The notes under the pieces are model-generated. The model ran no database searches. It worked only from the letters and a program-made list of their open reading frames with translations, and was not told the DNA's origin. The translations under genes and the position numbers were made by a program. Positions 17,901-27,040 of a DNA stretch of 64,000 nt are shown here, in pieces; position 1 is the first letter of the stretch, and every line of letters starts with the position of its first letter. The stretch is from Ottowia testudinis (lineage in GTDB: Bacteria > Pseudomonadota > Gammaproteobacteria > Burkholderiales > Burkholderiaceae_C), in the NCBI RefSeq assembly GCF_017498525.1, contig NZ_CP071796.1:3100001-3164000 (forward strand), given 5' to 3'.

Positions 17901-18710
17901 TCATCCGCTGATGGCAAAGCGAATCGGGAACTCCACCCAACTGGCCAGCGACTGTTCGCCCTGGCGGGCCGGCAGAAAGCGCCAATGGCGCACGGCGCGC
18001 AGGGCCGATTCGTCGAGCAGTCGATAGCCACTCCCCTTGACCAGAGTGATGTCCCCAGGCTGTCCGTCCGTTTGCACCCATACACGTAGCCAGACCACAC
18101 CACCCACACCTTGATCACGCAGTAGTCGCGGGTAATCCGGCGCCGGGTTGTAGGCATAGTCGGGCTGTGCCTTGCGCAGTGGCGGGTGCGGCAAGGCATT
18201 CGTGGCGACAGATTGCGGATCAGGATCGACGGTAGTTGGAACTGAGGCTTGGATTGGGGCTGGTTCGGATATGGCTTCGCCTTGCACTGCGTTCTCATGG
18301 TTCGCATCCGGTGCTTTTTCTGATTGGGACAGCATTGGCACAGCACGCGGTGCAGGCAACGGTTCAGAGTGCGCAGCAGGCGCACGCTTGCTTTGGACTG
18401 GCGCAGGTACTTGCGGACGCAGTGGCCGCACATCTGCCTGGCTGCGCAGCGGCGCTGCCAGCGCTTTTTCAGGGGGAGGTGCAGTCTCTGCGGGCAGGGT
18501 TTCTAACGTCGGCACCCAACTGATCTGCGCGAGTTCCAGCGGCGCTGCGGCTACCGCGTCCATTGACCGGCTGACGGCGAATGCCTGATAAAGCGCCAAG
18601 AACTGCCATGCACCCAGCAACATGGTGGCATGCAACGCCACACTCGCGACGGAGGCGCGGCGCAGGTTCGCAGCAAAAAAGGAGAGTTGTATATCCCGCA
18701 TTGAATACAT
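17901..18710 (-). CDS. tonB: TonB energy transducer (second of two)
   Basis: 269 residues: N-terminal anchor helix (about 22-42, VALHATMLLGAWQFLALY), a long Pro-rich spacer (LPAETAPPPEKALAAPLR), and a canonical C-terminal TonB domain (about 185-265, YPRLLRDQGVGGVVWLRVWV). The ATG at 18710 lies eight bases after the stop of the PepSY gene and has a GAAGAGGAA ribosome site; longer in-frame extensions run back into that gene and are rejected. With the other tonB it flanks a single exbBD pair, so each TonB may serve a different receptor. Confidence 0.92.
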   Translation of the reverse strand: MYSMRDIQLSFFAANLRRASVASVALHATMLLGAWQFLALYQAFAVSRSMDAVAAAPLELAQISWVPTLETLPAETAPPPEKALAAPLRSQADVRPLRPQVPAPVQSKRAPAAHSEPLPAPRAVPMLSQSEKAPDANHENAVQGEAISEPAPIQASVPTTVDPDPQSVATNALPHPPLRKAQPDYAYNPAPDYPRLLRDQGVGGVVWLRVWVQTDGQPGDITLVKGSGYRLLDESALRAVRHWRFLPARQGEQSLASWVEFPIRFAISG

Positions 18711-18717
18711 TTCCTCT

Positions 18718-20349
18718 TCAGCCGGAATTTCCCTGGAAGGAAATTTTTTGCTTTTGGTGCCATACGCTATCGGAGGGCGTACTTCGCGCCCGCTGTGCCG
18801 AAGCGCGGGCCATCCAAGCCACACCAAGACCACCGACCAGAGCTGTGGCATCCACCCCCAGGGATGCCAGATCCAAGTGCGCCCACAACCCCAGCGCCGG
18901 CAGCACGCATGCCGCCAGACTGGTGGCAGGAATGGCCAAGGTACAAGCTGTCGTCAGCCACAGCAGTTGTGGTGCGGCCCGCGCTGCGCCACGCCACAGC
19001 GCCCAGGCGATACTTCCCAGAAACACGCTGTAATAAACGCCAAAGTACCAGTCCAGCGGACGCTCGACCGCCGCGTGCAACCACTTGCTGGCGGCAATGG
19101 TGAGCGAGATACCTGCCATGCACCCCAGAGCGACGCCAACGGTGAGAGCGGCCATCACACGCACATCGCTTCTCTGGGGCGGCGATTCGGCGCTGTCGCG
19201 CTGCGCTTTACGGCGGCGCGTTTCCATCCACAGTAAATTGCCGCTGTAGAACAGCCACGCACCCGCCAGACCCAGAAAGAAGTACATCCAGCGCACCGGT
19301 GTGCCACCGTAGGTGCCGAAGTGCAGCGCAAAAAAACTCGCCACGACCGTGTTGGGGCCGTCTTGCCGGCCCGGCATGAAATCAGTGCTGAGCACCTTGC
19401 CGGTGTACGGATCGAGCGCCGCAAAGCCGCCCATGAAGCGCGGTGAGAGATGCGCGGCATCATTGCCCCATATGCGCACGAGTGGGCGCGGCCCCGTAAT
19501 GCGCAGGTATTGCAGCATCGTCGGCTCAAAACCCTGCGAAAGAACCCGCACGCGCGCGACCAACTCAGTGGGCGGCAGCAGGGTTGAGGGGTCGCGCGCT
19601 CCGGTCGCCGGCGGCTGCCCTGCGGCAAAAGCCCGATTAAGTCGGCCTTCGTGCAGCAGCCTGTCTTGAACATAGTAAATGCCATCGTGGAAGGCGAAGA
19701 CGGTCGCCGTGAGTGCCATTACCAAGTGGAAGGGCAGGCTGAACAACCCCACGACGTTGTGCGCATCCAGCCACATTCGTTTGAGGTTTTTACCCACACG
19801 CAATGCGAACAAATCCTTGACCAGTGATGGCAACAGCACAATGAGTCCGGATACCAGCGCCAGTGTGTACAGCGCAGCCACCATGCCCATGAACCAGCGG
19901 TTGGGATCGGTGTCACCCGGCAAGCCGACGACGCGGTGTAACGTGTCGATGAATTCACCCAGGGAACTGTGCGCGGCAACATCGGCACGCAAACCTCCCG
20001 CATCGTCTTGACGCGCAACGTAGTGCCGCTGCGACAGCGTGTCGTGATCGTCCGCGCCCGCTTCGCGCACCGACCAGGTCGGCCCGGCAGGCAGATGCGC
20101 TGCCGCGCTCAGGTGCAGACGCAGCTCTTTGGCAGCCTCGGGCTGGGTTTGCAGAGCGCGCACAACCAAAGGCTGCCACCGATCCAGAGGTACTGCCTCT
20201 TCTGCGGAAGGGGGCGAAGACCACTGCGACAAGGCATCCTTGAACACCGTCAAGGCTCCGGCATAAAACGCGATGAACAGCGCAAGGCCCGTCAGGATAC
20301 CTGTCCAGGTGTGAACACTTTTATAGATGCGAATGGTTTCGGCGCGCAT
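18718..20349 (-). CDS. PepSY-associated membrane protein, iron-uptake linked
   Basis: A 543-residue inner-membrane protein of the PepSY-TM group, with a first helix at about 13-35 (SVHTWTGILTGLALFIAFYA), periplasmic PepSY-type segments, and further helices. PepSY-TM proteins in siderophore clusters (FoxB, PiuB) are thought to reduce or release iron from siderophores in the periplasm. His and Trp residues near the helices fit a haem-dependent reductase, but this is inference. It is encoded between the two small membrane proteins and tonB. Confidence 0.85.
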   Translation of the reverse strand: MRAETIRIYKSVHTWTGILTGLALFIAFYAGALTVFKDALSQWSSPPSAEEAVPLDRWQPLVVRALQTQPEAAKELRLHLSAAAHLPAGPTWSVREAGADDHDTLSQRHYVARQDDAGGLRADVAAHSSLGEFIDTLHRVVGLPGDTDPNRWFMGMVAALYTLALVSGLIVLLPSLVKDLFALRVGKNLKRMWLDAHNVVGLFSLPFHLVMALTATVFAFHDGIYYVQDRLLHEGRLNRAFAAGQPPATGARDPSTLLPPTELVARVRVLSQGFEPTMLQYLRITGPRPLVRIWGNDAAHLSPRFMGGFAALDPYTGKVLSTDFMPGRQDGPNTVVASFFALHFGTYGGTPVRWMYFFLGLAGAWLFYSGNLLWMETRRRKAQRDSAESPPQRSDVRVMAALTVGVALGCMAGISLTIAASKWLHAAVERPLDWYFGVYYSVFLGSIAWALWRGAARAAPQLLWLTTACTLAIPATSLAACVLPALGLWAHLDLASLGVDATALVGGLGVAWMARASAQRARSTPSDSVWHQKQKISFQGNSG

Positions 20350-20369
20350 GGATCAGGTCTTCAAAAACA

Positions 20370-20660
20370 TCAAAGGAACTTCAGCGCAGCCCAAGTGCCG
20401 ATGACCAGCACATTGGCTGCACCCAACCCCAGCCAAGCGCGTTTACCACTGCGGAACAGGAACACCAAGGCGAGTACGCCCAGCCAAATCGGCATGACTG
20501 TCCACATGGTCAACTGCGCGCGGATGGACGGCGCCATTTCTGTGGCGGCCAGATGGAACAAGCCACTGCACCCCAGCGCCAAGCCCAGACCCAAGAGCAA
20601 GCCCGCCGCAGACTTACTCCACCAGTCACGCGGCGCAAGTGTGTTCTTGCGCTCAGCCAC
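20370..20660 (-). CDS. Small membrane protein, DUF3649-like iron uptake protein
   Basis: 96 residues with three hydrophobic segments. It ends LFRSGKRAWLGLGAANVL, resembling the DUF3649 group found beside PepSY iron genes. The GTG at 20660 overlaps the previous stop (GTGGCTGA) and has a GAGG six bases upstream; an upstream GTG at 20672 would add four residues. Function is unknown; by context it is an accessory of the receptor and PepSY protein. Confidence 0.7.
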   Translation of the reverse strand: MAERKNTLAPRDWWSKSAAGLLLGLGLALGCSGLFHLAATEMAPSIRAQLTMWTVMPIWLGVLALVFLFRSGKRAWLGLGAANVLVIGTWAALKFL

Positions 20661-20934
20661 TCCGCGCCTCACGCCAGATGTGCAACCCGACAGCCAAGTA
20701 GGGGTTGAGAAGCAGCAACAACATCAGCCAGATGCTCCAGACGAACACAGCCACGACGGCGCTAAAGACCTGCAGCAAGGCCATCAGAGCCAGGGCCAAC
20801 AGCGCGCCGCCGACCAGTCTGGTGGTGCTGGCCGCCCATGCGTTGCGATGCCAGCATTGATGGGGAGAGGCCAGATAGAAGGCGGCGCTGCCCATCAATG
20901 CAAACGCCAAGCCCAGGGCCACAAATTGGATCAT
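20653..20934 (-). CDS. Small membrane protein, DUF3325-like
   Basis: 93 residues with about three hydrophobic segments (MIQFVALGLAFALMGSAAF, VGGALLALALMALLQVF). It resembles the DUF3325 family, regularly encoded between a TonB-dependent receptor and a PepSY protein. It starts 11 bases after the receptor stop and overlaps the next small gene. The molecular role is not known. Confidence 0.7.
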   Translation of the reverse strand: MIQFVALGLAFALMGSAAFYLASPHQCWHRNAWAASTTRLVGGALLALALMALLQVFSAVVAVFVWSIWLMLLLLLNPYLAVGLHIWREARSG

Positions 20935-20945
20935 GTTGCACGCCC

Positions 20946-23069
20946 TCAGAACTGGGCCGACAACTTGACCGACAAGCGCCGACCTTCGTCCACCAACCAG
21001 TTGCCACTCAGTCCACCAAAACGTCCCCTCTCATCCACCGGCACCATCTTGTTGGTCACGTTGAGTACAGCAAAACTCACATCCATATGCTTGTGGATAC
21101 TCCACTTGCCACCGATGTCGAAAGTGGCGCTGCTCGGTCGCTCGCGAACTCCTACAGCCCCATTGCGAAATGCCGCCCAATACTGCGGGCTGCTGTAGTT
21201 GGCGGCAGCGTACAGATTGAGTTGCGGCAATGGCGTCCAGTCCACTTGCGCGGTCAGTTTGTGCTTAGGGGTCTTGTCCAGCGGGTAACCGTCTAGAGAA
21301 CTCCCATTGAAGGCCGATTCACCGCCACCCTCACGGCGCGATTGGGTGTAGGTGTAGTTGCCCGACAGGCGCACTTCGCGTGTCACCTGCTTGCCAGCGG
21401 CCAGTTCCAGTCCATAGAGTTTGACGCGCGAGATGTTGTCGTAGGTGTATACGTTGCGCCCCGGCGACTTGGAATCGGGGCGGCCGGTGTCGTAACTCGT
21501 TACTTGGTTTTTAAAGAGATTGTTGAACAGCGTGGCGCTGGCGTAGTCACCTCCATGATCCCAACGCACGCCCAGTTCCTGCGTGACGCTGGTCTCGGGT
21601 TTGAGGCTGGGATTGCCGCACAGCGTGCCGGGCACTGCACCCGCGACCCCACCGGTGGTCATGCAGTAACCGGCGGTACTTTGACGCAGCTTGGGTGCCT
21701 TAAAGCCGCTGGAAACGCCGCCGCGCAGCGTCCACTGCGGCGTCATCTGATAGACGCCATACAGGCGGGGGCTGACATGGTTGCCGTAGACATCGTCATG
21801 ATCAAACCGTGCACCCGTAGTCAGGGTGAATTTGTCGGTAACGAAGTAGTCGTTTTCGGCAAACAGGGCCCAGCTGTTGCGGCGGATGTCGTCGGAGTTG
21901 GTGGCATAGCCCTTGGGCACCCCATCCTGTTGTCCTGCACCGGTGAGGCCGGACCAGATGTACTGCCCGCCAATGGTCAACATGCTGCGGCCTGATGACC
22001 AGGGCAGCACGGCCTTGCCTTCAAGGGTGGTGTTGCTGATCTGCGGCTCAACAGGCGTTTGCGACACGGATGTCCATTGTTTTTGTGTGCCGCGCTCGCC
22101 ATACAGGGCCAACGTAGTGTTGCCGAATCCCCAGCGCCCTTCGTGGGTCAGCCCCCAGTAGTCGCGGTCGTGCTCATTCTTAACAATCTGCGTTTTGGCT
22201 GTGGCCACCGTCAGGGGAGCCGCCGTTTGCCCTGGCGTTAACAGGTAGCTGAGTTGTTCACGGCCAACATTGAGTGTGATGTCCTGATTCGCTGATGGCT
22301 TGGCCGTGAGCTTCACATCCAGACTGCCGATACGCTGCCCATTGGCGCCGCTGGTGGCATTAGCAGGGAAATAGATGTTGTCCTCGCCCCGGCGTAAGGC
22401 GCGGCCAGAAACTTGCAGGCCCAGCACATCGTCCTTGATGGGGGCACCTAGCCAGAAGTCGGCGCTCTGAGTGTTGCCCTGGTTTTTTTCTTGCTGAAGC
22501 ACCGTGCCCAAGCTCAGCGCGCCGTGCCATTGCCTGGGCACTTTTCGGGTGATGACGTTGACCACGCCGCCCATCGCATCGGCGCCGTAGAGCGAAGACA
22601 TCGGGCCGCGCACCACCTCGATCCGTTCGATGGCGCTCATCGGCGGCAGCAGGTTACTCTGCACGCCGCCCGTACCTCGGTTCATGGTCTCGCGGGTATT
22701 TTGGCGTTTGCCGTCTACCAGGATCAGCGTGTACTCACCAGGCATGCCCCGTATGGAAATGTCTTGGTCACTGGACGACCACCCCACCACTGATACACCT
22801 TCTATTGAGCGCACGACATCTGCCACAGATGTGTAGGGTTTGGCATCGAGTTCCTGGCGCGTAATGACCGAAATGCTGGCCGGCGCCTCGCGGATGGCCT
22901 GCTCTCGCTGGCTGGCAGTAACAACCACAGGGGCCAAGGTGGCGGTCTGTACAAAGGTGGTTGAAGAAGGCTCATTCGAGGCGGGTTGCGCCCATGCGGA
23001 GGTTGAGCCCCAGGCGCAGGCCACCGCCAGAATCAACGGTTTAAGTTCAAAACGAGGGCAAGAGTTCAT
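20946..23069 (-). CDS. TonB-dependent receptor, FepA/CirA-like (catecholate-type)
   Basis: A 707-residue outer-membrane receptor. It has a signal peptide (cleavage about after AWAQ, residue 28), a TonB box region (APVVVTASQRE), a plug domain (about 60-170; IRGMPGEYTLILVDGKR and IERIEVVRGPMSSLYGADAM) closest in style to CirA, Iha and FepA, then a 22-strand barrel ending LSVKLSAQF. A loop with two cysteines (YCMTTGG...GTLC) before GNPSLKPETS also occurs in FepA-like receptors. It probably imports a ferric catecholate. It follows hmuV by 74 bases and starts the receptor-PepSY-TonB-Exb segment. Confidence 0.87.
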   Translation of the reverse strand: MNSCPRFELKPLILAVACAWGSTSAWAQPASNEPSSTTFVQTATLAPVVVTASQREQAIREAPASISVITRQELDAKPYTSVADVVRSIEGVSVVGWSSSDQDISIRGMPGEYTLILVDGKRQNTRETMNRGTGGVQSNLLPPMSAIERIEVVRGPMSSLYGADAMGGVVNVITRKVPRQWHGALSLGTVLQQEKNQGNTQSADFWLGAPIKDDVLGLQVSGRALRRGEDNIYFPANATSGANGQRIGSLDVKLTAKPSANQDITLNVGREQLSYLLTPGQTAAPLTVATAKTQIVKNEHDRDYWGLTHEGRWGFGNTTLALYGERGTQKQWTSVSQTPVEPQISNTTLEGKAVLPWSSGRSMLTIGGQYIWSGLTGAGQQDGVPKGYATNSDDIRRNSWALFAENDYFVTDKFTLTTGARFDHDDVYGNHVSPRLYGVYQMTPQWTLRGGVSSGFKAPKLRQSTAGYCMTTGGVAGAVPGTLCGNPSLKPETSVTQELGVRWDHGGDYASATLFNNLFKNQVTSYDTGRPDSKSPGRNVYTYDNISRVKLYGLELAAGKQVTREVRLSGNYTYTQSRREGGGESAFNGSSLDGYPLDKTPKHKLTAQVDWTPLPQLNLYAAANYSSPQYWAAFRNGAVGVRERPSSATFDIGGKWSIHKHMDVSFAVLNVTNKMVPVDERGRFGGLSGNWLVDEGRRLSVKLSAQF

Positions 23070-23143
23070 GTGTCAACTTTCAAGTCAAATTCAAAATTGC
23101 AAAAGAATGGCGTCAGCGGCACATGCGTAAGGCGGACCGAGGT

Positions 23144-23989
23144 TCATGCGGCGAGCGCAGTGGTGGCAGGCTTGATCGCCGCAGAGGCGCAACTAGCCCC
23201 ACGCACCGCCGCCGTGATGACTTCGCCATCGGTGCCCACGGCACTGGCGAAGCGCACGCCGTAGAGCGCTTCCAGTTTCGGCAGGCTGGCGATGTCGCTT
23301 GCCATGTCACCCACCAGCGCGCCATCTTCAATGAGCAGTAGCCGCTCAAAATCGCGCAGTGCCTGATTCACATCGTGCAAGATGGCAATCACGGCATGGC
23401 CGCGTTCGGCTGCGAAGTGCAGCATGGCGTCCATCAACTGAAACTGCAGGCCAGGATCGAGCGCGGCCAGCGGTTCATCGACCATGACCAGGCCCTGCTC
23501 GACATCCCACAGTTGAGCGAACACCCGCGCCAGGTGTACGCGGGCTTTTTCGCCACCAGAGAGCGTGTCGAAACGTCGTGCCAGCAGATGGTCGGCGCGA
23601 GCCAACCCAGCCGCCTGCCGGACGATGTGGGGCAGTGCCGGATCGTGTGCCAGCGCCACGCGGCCCAGGGCGATGACCAGATCCACCGGCAGGCCAAAGG
23701 CCACATCATGTGATTGCGGCAGCACGGCGCGCAGGCGCGAGAGCGCGGGCAACCGCCAGTCGCGCAAGTTGCGGCCTTGCAGGAAGACATGGCCCTGGGC
23801 GGGCGTCAACTCGCGCGCCATCAGCTTCATCAGCGTGGATTTGCCCGCCCCGCTGGGGCCCAGGATGGCGATGCGCTCGCCTGCGGCCACACCCAAGGTA
23901 AACGGGCCAAACATTTTGGATCCCAACCGCACACAAGCATCCGTCACCTGTAGCAGCGAAGGTATTTCTGGAGCTTGCAACGCGCTCAT
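23144..23989 (-). CDS. hmuV: Haemin ABC transporter ATP-binding protein
   Basis: The 281-residue ATPase of the haem importer HmuTUV. Walker A is GPSGAGKST, the signature is LSGGEKARVHLARV, Walker B is LVMVDEP, and the switch His follows in LHDVNQAL. The ATG at 23989 overlaps the hmuU stop by four bases; longer in-frame readings into hmuU are rejected. It has a 30-residue Ala-rich tail beyond the usual end of about 255. Confidence 0.92.
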   Translation of the reverse strand: MSALQAPEIPSLLQVTDACVRLGSKMFGPFTLGVAAGERIAILGPSGAGKSTLMKLMARELTPAQGHVFLQGRNLRDWRLPALSRLRAVLPQSHDVAFGLPVDLVIALGRVALAHDPALPHIVRQAAGLARADHLLARRFDTLSGGEKARVHLARVFAQLWDVEQGLVMVDEPLAALDPGLQFQLMDAMLHFAAERGHAVIAILHDVNQALRDFERLLLIEDGALVGDMASDIASLPKLEALYGVRFASAVGTDGEVITAAVRGASCASAAIKPATTALAA

Positions 23990-25059
23990 GCCAGACCCCG
24001 CTTGCGCGCACCCATCAGCAGCGCCAAAAAGAAAGGCGCCCCAAACAGTGCCGTAAAGATGCCCACAGGGATTTCCGCCGGAATGGCCACACTGCGCGCC
24101 AGCGTGTCGGCCACCAGCAGCAAGATGGCCCCCACGGCCATCGACAAGGGCGCGACCAGCCGTTGATCCGGCCCGATGAAACTGCGCACGATGTGCGGCG
24201 CCACCAGCCCGATGAAACCGATCATGCCGCACCAAGCCACGGCAAAGCCGCACAAGAGCGCCACCAGCACGATGACCCAGCCGCGCAAGTGCCGCACATC
24301 CACGCCGATGTGGGCAGCGGCAGCCTCGCCCAGCGCCAGCGCATTCATGGCGCGCAGGAGGCGGCGCACCTGCCACAGAGCGGCCAGCACCAAAGCCAGC
24401 AATGCGCCCAGCACCGGCCAGCTCGCACCAGCCAAAGAGCCCAGCGTCCAGAACGACAAGCTGCGCAGTTGCTCATCTGTCGCCAAGTAAGTGCATAGGC
24501 CAATGATGGCGGCGGCCAAGGCATTGAGGGCGATGCCCGTGAGTAACAGCCCGGCAATGGAGTCCGCCGTGAGCCAGCGCGCCACCCGGTCGAGCACAAA
24601 ACACACACCGATGGCGCCGACAAAGGCTGCCGTCGGCAGCAGCCAGTAACGCCATGCCATCGGCACTGGTGAGCCGGCAGCTGCCAGAAACACAATGGTG
24701 AGCGCCGCTGCGCAGGCGGCGCCGCTGGTGACCCCCAAAAGGCCAGGGTCGGCCAGCGGATTGCGAAACAGCCCTTGTGTGAGCGCGCCGGACAAACCCA
24801 GCGCCGCGCCGACCAGCACGGCAAGCCCAATGCGCGGCAGGCGCAGATGCCACAGCACCCAGGCACTACCAGAAAGAGGACTTTCATCTCCATGCCGCAC
24901 AGCGAATGGGGCCAGCCAATCGCCTGCGGCTACCTGCACCGCGCCTGCGCCCAGCGCCAGCCAGACACAAGCCAGCAGCACAGCAGCCAGCACCCACGCG
25001 GGCCTCGCTTGCAGGCGCGTCCAGAGATTGGGACGACTGGGCAGCACGGCGCTGGTCAT
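23986..25059 (-). CDS. hmuU: Haemin ABC transporter permease (FecCD family)
   Basis: A 357-residue inner-membrane permease with about ten helices and the FecCD signatures LGLSGALTQGLFRNPLADPG and GMIGFIGLVAPHIVR. It forms the dimeric channel for haem delivered by HmuT and is energised by HmuV. It overlaps hmuV and hmuT by four bases each, so the three are translationally coupled. Confidence 0.94.
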   Translation of the reverse strand: MTSAVLPSRPNLWTRLQARPAWVLAAVLLACVWLALGAGAVQVAAGDWLAPFAVRHGDESPLSGSAWVLWHLRLPRIGLAVLVGAALGLSGALTQGLFRNPLADPGLLGVTSGAACAAALTIVFLAAAGSPVPMAWRYWLLPTAAFVGAIGVCFVLDRVARWLTADSIAGLLLTGIALNALAAAIIGLCTYLATDEQLRSLSFWTLGSLAGASWPVLGALLALVLAALWQVRRLLRAMNALALGEAAAAHIGVDVRHLRGWVIVLVALLCGFAVAWCGMIGFIGLVAPHIVRSFIGPDQRLVAPLSMAVGAILLLVADTLARSVAIPAEIPVGIFTALFGAPFFLALLMGARKRGLA

Positions 25060-25955
25060 GCTTTTGTCCTCATGACCTGTTGCAAGCTGGCATCAAGCGC
25101 TGCTAGCGCCTGGGGCATGCGCGGCCCAAAACCCAAAAGAAACAGCGCCTCGTGCGCAACAATGCGCCGCTTTTGCCCCGCCGGGGTTTGCAAAAGACCG
25201 GGTAACTTGAGTGCGCCCTCGATACCGCCAATGGCCTCCAGTCCCTGCTGGGTGAACAGCACAGCATCGGGCTGCACGGCAACCACGGCTTCGGGCGTAA
25301 GCGGTTTGAAACCACTGAAAGCCTGCACCGCGTTGCGGGCACCAGCCTGGACCAACATGGCTTCGGCGGCGGTGCCTTTGCCGCCCACCATCACCTGGTT
25401 GGGGCTGTGCGAAAGCACGAACAGCACCTGCGGGCCTTCCTCCTTGCGCGCCAGCACCGGCTGGCGCGCAGCCTGCCAGTCTGCTTGCAGGCGCTGGGTC
25501 AGTTGCTGCGCGTCCAGGCGTCTGCCCAGCAACTCGCCCATGCGCGTCACGCGTGACAGCATTCCCTCAAAGCGATGATGTGCCGCCAGGACTTCGATGG
25601 GCACGCCAGCCGCTTGAATCTGGCGAATGACAGACGGCGGACCAGCTTCTTCGGTGGCCACCACCAGCGTGGGCGCCAGAGCCAGAATGCCCTCGCTGGA
25701 AAGCGCCCGCGCGTAGCCCACGCCAGGCAAGCGTGTCGCGGCGGCGGGGTAGAGCGAGGTACTGTCCACGCCCGCCAGCTCACTGCCCGCGCCCAGCGCG
25801 TAAGCGATTTCGGTCAGCGCGCCACCAATGCTGACGATGCGGCGCTTTGCGGCTTTGTCCGCCCCCCATGCCAAAGGCGTGCAACTGGCCGCCAGCGCGG
25901 CAGCTGCGCGCAGGCAGGCTCTGCGGTGCAGGCCCACATGATTCAACTTGCGCAT
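25056..25955 (-). CDS. hmuT: Haemin-binding periplasmic protein
   Basis: The 299-residue class III substrate-binding protein of the haem importer. The signal peptide is at about 1-31 (RRACLRAAAALAASCTPLAWGA), followed by the two lobes of a BtuF/FhuD-like fold (RIVSIGGALTEIAYALG, VGYARALSSEGILALAP). Tyr in GYARALSSEG corresponds to a haem-ligand region in ShuT and PhuT. The ATG at 25955 overlaps the 3' end of hmuS by 13 bases. Confidence 0.92.
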   Translation of the reverse strand: MRKLNHVGLHRRACLRAAAALAASCTPLAWGADKAAKRRIVSIGGALTEIAYALGAGSELAGVDSTSLYPAAATRLPGVGYARALSSEGILALAPTLVVATEEAGPPSVIRQIQAAGVPIEVLAAHHRFEGMLSRVTRMGELLGRRLDAQQLTQRLQADWQAARQPVLARKEEGPQVLFVLSHSPNQVMVGGKGTAAEAMLVQAGARNAVQAFSGFKPLTPEAVVAVQPDAVLFTQQGLEAIGGIEGALKLPGLLQTPAGQKRRIVAHEALFLLGFGPRMPQALAALDASLQQVMRTKA

Positions 25956-27019
25956 GGCAGACTCTCCTCGGTCAGGGTGTCCATCAGGGCACACCAGTCG
26001 CACGGCTCGGCCTTGCCGGGCTGGCGTACACCAGCCAGCGCAGCGATGAGGTTGCCTTCGGTGTCGAATAACTCCAGCGACAGGCACAGGCCGTTGACGC
26101 TGGGCTTTTTGACCAACCAGGCGCTGGCGATCAGGTCTTCGCGCAGGTGCAGGTTGAAGCCAGGATCCAGCACATTGAGCCACGGCCCCATCACGGCGAT
26201 GCGGTGCACTCGCCCTGTGCGCGTTTGGGCCGCGCCGACGTTTTGCACGCGGATGGCCAGCGGGAGCGCATCGCGTGCAGCGACATCGAGTACAGCGTGC
26301 ACACAGCTGGCATCAACGGACTGCGCAAATTGCGGGTCGGCCAGACGCAGGGCTTGCAGACGCGTGACGCCAAAGCGGCTAAGCATCGGCTCGAAGCCCT
26401 GCGCACCGCGTAGCCTCATCCAGCCTTCGCGCAAACCGGCGACGTCAATTTGCGCATCGGGTTTCTCGACAATCGGTTGTTTGGTGGGGGAAGAAAACGC
26501 GGCGCGGGCGGCTGGCTGTAGCACACCATCGAACTGCTTGAGCAATGCGGCATAAGCCTGCTCGTGGCTGTTCGCTTGGAGAAAAACCTTGTGCACTGCC
26601 GTGCCGCCCGCGTCGAAAAATTGCAGACTTTGCTGCATCCCCTTGGAGCCGTTTTCGCGCACGGCAAAACCCTGCGCCCATTCCTTGTCATTGATGCACA
26701 GCGTGAAATTTGCGCCTTCTACTGAAAAATCTTCGGCATCGGCGCCTCCCTGTCCATAGACACCCACGGCCTCATGCACACAAGCTGCGTTGCGCGTCAG
26801 CGCCATGACTTCGCCCAGCCCAGGCAAGGCAGCCAAGATGTCCCGCCATGCGGGTGCAAGCGGTGTTGCGCGCAAGGAGCCGCTGTGCGCAGCGCTGGTA
26901 TGAGCGGCGATTAACGCGCCTTCGGAGATGCCCAATCCCTCGGCAATGTCACGGTGGCGCTGGCCCTGCTGGCGCAGGGCGGAAAACTGCGTGCGGATGT
27001 ATTCATCGTCCTGTTGCAT
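25943..27019 (-). CDS. hmuS: Haem-degrading or haem-trafficking protein HmuS/HemS
   Basis: A 358-residue cytoplasmic protein of the HemS/ChuS family made of two related halves (about 45-165 and 215-345). It receives haem imported by HmuTUV and either stores it or helps break it open. GVYGQGGADAEDFSVEG and NVLDPGFNLHLREDLIASAW are the family blocks. The start has a GGGAGG site. It lies between hutZ and hmuT, as in Bordetella and Yersinia haem loci. Which residue is the haem ligand cannot be settled here. Confidence 0.88.
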   Translation of the reverse strand: MQQDDEYIRTQFSALRQQGQRHRDIAEGLGISEGALIAAHTSAAHSGSLRATPLAPAWRDILAALPGLGEVMALTRNAACVHEAVGVYGQGGADAEDFSVEGANFTLCINDKEWAQGFAVRENGSKGMQQSLQFFDAGGTAVHKVFLQANSHEQAYAALLKQFDGVLQPAARAAFSSPTKQPIVEKPDAQIDVAGLREGWMRLRGAQGFEPMLSRFGVTRLQALRLADPQFAQSVDASCVHAVLDVAARDALPLAIRVQNVGAAQTRTGRVHRIAVMGPWLNVLDPGFNLHLREDLIASAWLVKKPSVNGLCLSLELFDTEGNLIAALAGVRQPGKAEPCDWCALMDTLTEESLPCAS

Positions 27020-27040
27020 GGCACAAGCCTCCCGTGTCCA

